Assembly: GCF_027460265.1 (NCBI RefSeq)
Contig: NZ_JAPZBC010000001.1
Location: 7,490,001-7,554,000 of the forward strand
Origin: Streptomyces sp. WMMC940
GTDB lineage: Bacteria > Actinomycetota > Actinomycetes > Streptomycetales > Streptomycetaceae
Direction of reading: 5' to 3'
DNA: 64,000 nt
Shown here piece after piece: positions 57,994-64,000 of this stretch; the first letter of the stretch is position 1; each line of letters opens with the position of its first letter. The notes under the pieces were generated by a model. That model searched no databases. It had not been told where the DNA came from and was given only the letters and a program-made list of their open reading frames with translations. Made by a program: the position numbers and the translations under genes.

Positions 57994-60900
57994 GTGCTTC
58001 CCGACCTGATCACCCCGCTACCGGTCATCCTGAGTGAGAACGCGGGCCGGTTCCCGGACAAGATCGCTTTCGAGGACGACCGGTACGCGGTCACCTACAG
58101 GGAACTCGATGCACGGACGAGGAGACTGGCCGGTCACCTGGTCGGCCTCGGTGTCCGGCGTGGCGACCGGGTGGCTCTGTGTCTCGGCAACTCGGTGGCG
58201 ATGGTGGAGAGCTACCTCGCCGTGGTACGGGCCGGCGGCATCGGCGTACCGATCAACCCGCAGGCCGCCCCGGCGGAAATCAAATACCTCCTGGCCGACA
58301 GCGCAGCGGCGTTCGCCCTCACCGGCACTGCACACGCAGAGACTTTCCTTCAGTCAATTCCCCGTGCAACCGGCGGGGTGTCCGTCGTCGTGGCCGGCGC
58401 CCTCGGTGCCGGTGCCGGGCACATGCTGCCCCCGGGCATCGTAGCGTTCGAGGAACTCGCCGCCACCGAGCCTGTCAACGATGCCCCGGACGACCTCGGC
58501 CTTGACGAGGTGGCCTGGATGTTCTACACCTCGGGCACCACCGGCCGCCCCAAGGGCGTCCTTTCCACCCAGCGCAACTGCCTCTACTCCGTTGCCTCTT
58601 GCTACATCCCCGTGCCCGGCCTCTCCGAGCATGACCGCGTGCTGTGGCCACTGCCGCTCTTCCACAGCCTGTCTCACATTGCCTGCGTCCTGTCCGTCAC
58701 CGTCTCCGGCGCCACCGCCCGGATCATGGACGGCAGTTCGGCCGACGACATTCTGACCGCCCTACGCGAGGACCGGTCCACCTTCCTGGCCGGCGTCCCC
58801 ACCACGTACCACCACCTGGTCGACAGGGCTCGCCGCACCGGCCTCTCTCTGCCCGATCTCAGGGTCGGCCTCGTCGGCGGTGCCGTCACCGGCCCCGGAC
58901 TGCGCCGCTCCTTCGAGGAGACCTTCGGCATCCCCCTCGTCGACGCCTACGGCAGCACCGAGACCTGCGGGGCCATCACCATCAACCCGCCCGACGGCCC
59001 CGTGGTCGAGGGCTCCTGTGGCCTTCCCGTGCCCGGTGTCGGAGTCCGGATCGTCGACCCCCGCACCGGGCAGGACGTGCCCGCCGGGCACGAGGGCGAG
59101 GTCTGGGTCAGCGGGCCGAACGTCATGGTGGGCTACCACAACAACCCACAGGCCACCGCCGAGGCCCTACAGGACGGCTGGTTCCACACCGGCGACCTGG
59201 CCCGGCGCGACGAAGCCGGCTACTTCACCATCTGCGGCCGTCTCAAGGACGTCATCATCCGCGGCGGTGAGAACATCCACCCCGACGAGATCGAGGCCGC
59301 ATTGCGCGGGGCCGAGGGCGTGGCCGACGTCGCAGTCGCGGGCGTTCCCCACGACACCCTCGGCGAGGTCCCCGTCGCCTGGGTGGTCCCCGGTCCGGCC
59401 GGCGTCGACCTCGCCCGGCTGCTCGACCACTGCCGCACCCAACTCTCTCAGTACAAGCTCCCCGAGCGCATGTACGAGGCCCGGACCATCCCCAGGACCG
59501 CCTCGGGGAAGGTCGTCCGGCGCCTCCTGGCTGACTTGCCGGCCCGGCTGCGATTCGCCGCCGACGGTCACCACGAGGGACTGATGCTGAGGGACTGGAG
59601 CAGGGTGGCAGTCTCCCCTGACGTGCCGGAAGGGCTGCGCTGGGCAGTGGTTGGTCGGACCGCCGTCACCGACAGCCTGGTCGCCGCTCTTCGAAAGGCC
59701 GGCATCGCCGACGTACGGCAATACGCTGACCTTTCGACGTCACGCACCACCCCGGACGTGGCCGCCGACGTGACGGTCCTCGCAGAGGCAGACGCGGACA
59801 CGTTGGCGTCGACCTGCGCTGGAGGGGGCGAGGAACCCGGGTCCCGGCTCGTCGTCCTTACCCGGGGTGCGATGGGCGTCACCGACCGGGACGAGACGCC
59901 GGATGGCGCCGAAGTCGCGCTGTGGGCAGCCGCACGGGCTGCACAGGCCGATGAGGGTGACGGCGCGCCGCTGACAGTCGTCGACGTCGAAGCCCGCACC
60001 CCGGAGTCCGAGTACGCCGCGGCGCTCATCGCCGCCGTCTCCTCGGGCCTGCCCCAACTCGCCGTACGGGACGGGGAACTGATGCGGCCAAGGCTCGTGC
60101 GCCTCCCCGTTGCCGCCGGGGCGGATCTTGCCGCGCCGGGGATTGACGGCGTCGTGGTCGTGACAGGTGCCGACACGAAGACTGGCTCGGTCCTCGCGCG
60201 CCACCTGGTCACCGAGTACGGAACACGACACCTCGTGCTCGTCCAGGCAACGAATACCGACGACGAGTGGAGCCAGGACGAGCCGCTGCCGGAGGGGGTG
60301 GATGTCGTCCGCGTCGTGGCCGACGGCTCGGATTCGCTGGAGTTGTACGAGGCACTGACCAGGACCGGTCCAGTGACCGCGGTCGTCCACACCGCTGATG
60401 ATCCCGAACTCGCCCGAACGCTGCATGACTTCACCGCCGACGACGGTCTCGCCGCGTTCGTCGTGGTGACCGACGCTGCCGCACTGGTGGGCGCGCAGTC
60501 CGACAGCCTCGTTTCGACGGTGGTTACCGCGGCCCTCACCGAGGCGGTGGTCCGCAACCGCCGACTGCACGGATTGCCCGGCTCGCTGCTGGCCCTCGGC
60601 CGGCCGGACGAGGGCCCCGCCGCCTTCGACGCGCTGATCGAGTCCGGAACCCCGGCGCTGGTGGCGTTTTGGCCGGGCACCATCAACCCTGGCGACCGAG
60701 TGCAGAAGCTACTCGACACTCTGACGGAACAGGAGCCCCGCGCCACCGCCCAGGCCGACGAGACGATCACCGCCGCCCTACGCGCGCGCCTGGCCGACCT
60801 GGACGAGCGGGCCCAGCTCGCGCTGCTCGGCGAGATGATCCGCGAAGAGGCTGCCGCCGTCCGCACCCGCACGAGCACCGAACCCATTCCGGCGGGCCGG

Positions 60901-63900
60901 TCCTTCCGCGATCTCGGCCTCGGCTCCCTCGCCGTCGTCGAACTGCGCAACCGGCTGACCGAACGGACCGGGCTGCGCCTGCCCACCACCGTGACCTTCG
61001 ACCACCCGACCCCCGAGGCCCTTGCCGCACACCTTCGGGCCAGGATCCTGGGTCTGCACGACACGGCCAGGGAGGCGACGGCTGACGAGGATCGGACCGG
61101 GGCCACCGACCCCGCGGAGCCGATTGCGATCGTGGGCATGGCGTGCCGCCTTCCCGGCGATGTGGCGAGCCCCCAGGACCTGTGGGGCCTGGTCAGCGAG
61201 GGCCGGGACGGTGTGTCCGGCTTCCCGGAGGACCGAGGCTGGGATCTGGAGGGCCTGTTCGATGCTGACCCGGAGAAGACCGGCACGTCGTATGTCGATC
61301 AGGGCGGCTTCCTGCACGATGCGGGCCTGTTCGACGCCGGATTCTTCGGGATCTCACCGCGTGAGGCGCTCGCCATGGATCCGCAGCAGCGGCTGCTGCT
61401 GGAGACCTCGTGGGAGGCGCTGGAGCGGGCCGGGATCGACCCATGGACGCTGAAAGGCCGTGACGTCGGGGTCTTTTCAGGACTGATGGGACAGGGGTAC
61501 GGGCTGTCGGGTGCGGCTCCGGCGGAAGTCGAGGGCTTCGGCGAGACGGGCACGGCGTCGAGCGTGGCATCCGGGCGCGTGTCGTACGTGTTCGGTTTCG
61601 GTGGCCCCGCGATCACGGTGGACACGGCCTGCTCATCCTCCCTCGTGGCCATGCACCTGGCGGTCCAGTCGCTGCGCCAGGGCGAGTGCTCCATGGCGCT
61701 GGCAGGCGGCGCGACGGTGATGGCGGACCCCTCCACCTTCGTGGAGTTCTCGCGGCAACGTGCACTGTCCTCGGACGGCCGCTGCAAGTCGTACGCGGAT
61801 GCCGCGGATGGCACGGGCTGGGCCGAGGGCGCCGGTGTCGTGGTCCTGGAGCGGCTGTCGGAGGCGCGACGCAACGGGCACCGGGTCCTTGCGGTGATCC
61901 GTGGCAGCGCGGTGAATCAGGACGGCGCGTCGAATGGTCTGACGGCGCCGAATGGTCTTGCGCAGCAGCGGGTGATCCGTAAGGCGCTCGCCAATGCGGG
62001 TCTTTCGACGGCGGATGTGGATGTGGTGGAGGGGCACGGCACGGGCACGGTGCTTGGTGATCCGATCGAGGCGCAGGCGCTGATCGCTACGTACGGGCAG
62101 GACCGGCCCGAGGACCGGCCGGTGTGGCTGGGGTCGTTGAAGTCGAACATCGGTCATACCCAGGCCGCGGCGGGTGTGGCTGGTGTGATCAAGATGGTGG
62201 AGGCGATGCAGCACGGCGTGATGCCGGCGACGCTGCATTTCAATGTTCCATCGTCGCAGGTGGACTGGTCGGCGGGCGCGGTCGAGCTGCTGACCGAGGC
62301 TCGTGCGTGGCCCGACACCGGCCGGCCCCGCCGCGCTGCTGTGTCGTCCTTCGGCCTCAGTGGGACCAACGCGCACCTGATCCTGGAACAGGCCCAGGAG
62401 ACGGAGCCCGTCACTGCGGAGCCCGTCGCGTCTGAGTCGACGGTGGGCGTCGTCGATGGTGTGGTGCCGTTGGTCGTGACCGCCGCCTCTACGGCATCCC
62501 TGGCGGGGCAGTCGGGGAGGCTGGCCTCCTTCGTGGAGTCGAGCGAAGAGGTGCCGCTGACGCACGTGGCGGGTGCGCTGGTCACTCAACGGGCGATGCT
62601 GTCTGAGCGTGCCGTGGTGGTGGGTTCGCGTGCTGAGGCTGCGGCGGCGCTTGGTGCGTTGACACGGGGCGAGCTCCATCCCGGTGTTGTCACCGGCAGT
62701 TCGTTTGATGCCTCCGCCTCGGGGCGGACGGTGTTGGTGTTTCCGGGGCAGGGTTCGCAGTGGGTTGGCATGGGGCGTGAACTCCTGGACTCGTCGCCGG
62801 TGTTCGCGCAGCGGATTGCTGAGTGTGCTGCGGCGTTGGAGCGGTGGGTGGACTGGTCGCTGGTGGATGTGTTGCGGGGGGATGTTCCGGCTGAGGTGCT
62901 GGAGCGGGTGGATGTGGTGCAGCCGGCGAGTTTTGCGGTGATGGTGGGTCTTGCTGCGGTGTGGGCGTCGGTGGGTGTGGTGCCGGATGCGGTGGTGGGG
63001 CATTCGCAGGGTGAGATCGCCGCGGCGTGTGTGGCGGGTGCGTTGTCGCTGGAGGACGCTGCCCAGGTGGTAGCGGTTCGCAGTCAGGTCATCGCGGGCG
63101 ATTTGGCTGGCCGTGGCGGTATGGCCTCGGTGGCGCTGCCTGAGGCTGAAGTGGCCGAACGTATCGAGCGGTGGGCCGGCCGGGTGGAGGTGGCCGCGGT
63201 CAATGGTCCGTCCTCGGTGGTGATCGCCGGTGATGTCGACGCCCTCGATGAGGCGCTGGAGGTTCTTGCGGCGGATGGTGTGCGGGTGCGTCGGGTGGCG
63301 GTGGACTACGCCTCCCACACCCGGCATGTGGAGGCGATCGAGGACGTACTGACAACCGCCTTCACCGACATCCGTGCGCAGGTCCCGCTGATTCCTTTCT
63401 ACTCGACGGTCACGGGTGAGTGGGTAAAGGAGGCGGATGTCCTCGACGGCGGGTACTGGTACCGGAACCTGCGTAGCCAGGTCCGTTTCGGTCCCGCCAT
63501 CGCCGACCTCCTGGCCGGCGGCCACACCGTCTTCGTGGAATCCAGCGCTCACCCCGTCCTGGTCCAGCCGGTCAGCGAAATCATCGACCAGGCCGACACG
63601 GAGGCCGTGGTCGGTGGTTCGCTACGCCGTGACGATGGCGGCCCCGCGCCGGTTGCTGACCTCGATGGCCGAACTGTTCGTCCGAGGCGTCCCCGTCGAC
63701 TGGGCGGGTGTCCTCCCGCCCAGTGCCGCCGTCGCCCAGGTCGATCTTCCGACGTATGCCTTCGATCACCAGCATTACTGGCTACGCCCTACTCGTGCTG
63801 TCGATGCTGTCGCGCTTGGTCAGGCGGGTGCTGATCATCCGCTGATCGGGGCGATCGTCGGCCGGCCGGATTCCGGTGGGTTCATGACTACCTCGCGGTG

Positions 63901-64000
63901 GTCGGTGGACGCGTACCCCTGGCTGGGTGATCACGTCGTCGGTGATGTCGTCGTCGTGCCGAGCGCGGTGTTGGTCGAGTTGGCCATCCGGTTCGGTGAC
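57994..64000 (+). CDS. Modular type I polyketide synthase, A-KR(0)-ACP loading plus KS-AT-DH, runs off window
   Basis: Loading acyl-CoA-ligase/adenylation domain (58030-59560): [41 protein letters not shown], and catalytic Lys in [12 protein letters not shown]-like domain follows (about 59600-60650) with a degenerate [13 protein letters not shown] cofactor motif and no catalytic Tyr, so inactive. ACP Ser in [13 protein letters not shown] (60926). [11 protein letters not shown] (Cys 61630), EGHGTG and SNIGHTQ His. AT: GHSQGE (about 63004) and YASH (63307), methylmalonyl-type. DH begins HPLIGAIV with His in WLGDHVV (63932). Start GTG 57994 after AGGAG (11-base spacer). The frame breaks once at about 63650, after GSLRRDDGG, and resumes in +1 as [16 protein letters not shown]. 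Confidence 0.9.

Noticed and set aside
1-64000. tRNA, rRNA or CRISPR arrays
   Set aside because: No T-loop consensus with a matching acceptor stem, no rRNA segments and no regularly spaced repeats were seen.

Overview
The window looks like Streptomyces or a close relative. GC and codon usage are very high, ATGA/GTGA stop-start overlaps are frequent, and there is a modular type I polyketide synthase, an NLR-like STAND ATPase, paired two-component systems, and the ISAs1, IS1182, IS256, IS481, IS3 and IS5 transposases and group II introns usual in streptomycete accessory DNA. All calls come from reading the sequence and translations; no searches were run.

Layout. 1-3.1 kb: transposase remnant, DUF2975/XRE pair, ECF sigma factor with a membrane partner and a 45-aa membrane peptide. 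3.6-8.9 kb: secreted protein, NarL-type two-component system, divergent TetR/MDR-oxidoreductase pair with two palindromic operators. 9-13.9 kb: long untranslated region before a MerR-like regulator, a saccharopine-dehydrogenase-like/TetR operon behind an 18-bp palindrome, a RelE/Phd toxin-antitoxin, and decayed DUF5958/SMI1 DNA. 13.9-17.8 kb: compact minus-strand operon of P5C reductase, methyltransferase, EamA transporter and FAD oxidase, probably a small amine/imino-acid pathway. 18.6-22.6 kb: a small membrane-type effector and a 1193-aa STAND ATPase sharing a short amyloid-like motif, the best candidate for an under-described immune or cell-death system.

23-35.8 kb is a scrap yard: two fragments of tyrosine recombinases, an intact IS1182-type element, an IS5-type element carrying an opposite-strand ORF, an IS256-type element and several broken genes. 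Among them survive an ArsR + four SRPBCC module, DUF3626 and YdeI-like genes. 35.9-44.4 kb holds an OmpR-type and a second NarL-type two-component system, a CAP-domain secreted protein, a serine hydrolase and more IS debris. 44.8-49.5 kb is a nested element: a group II intron whose reverse transcriptase ORF is split by an IS256-family copy with a 10-bp duplication, beside a second diverged and frameshifted copy. 49.5-52.9 kb carries DUF4259, a regulator/membrane protein/MDR operon and IS and kinase fragments.

From 53 kb to the right edge is the start of a polyketide cluster: low-GC LuxR regulator, Sfp-type phosphopantetheinyl transferase, metallophosphoesterase, AzoR-type flavin reductase and a PKS beginning A-KR(inactive)-ACP then KS-AT-DH. 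The upstream regions of the azoR and PKS genes are near copies of each other, which suggests common control. The loading module indicates a CoA-ligase-activated carboxylic acid starter and the first AT reads as methylmalonyl-specific. The PKS frame breaks at about 63.65 kb, so either the sequence has an error there or the gene is broken.
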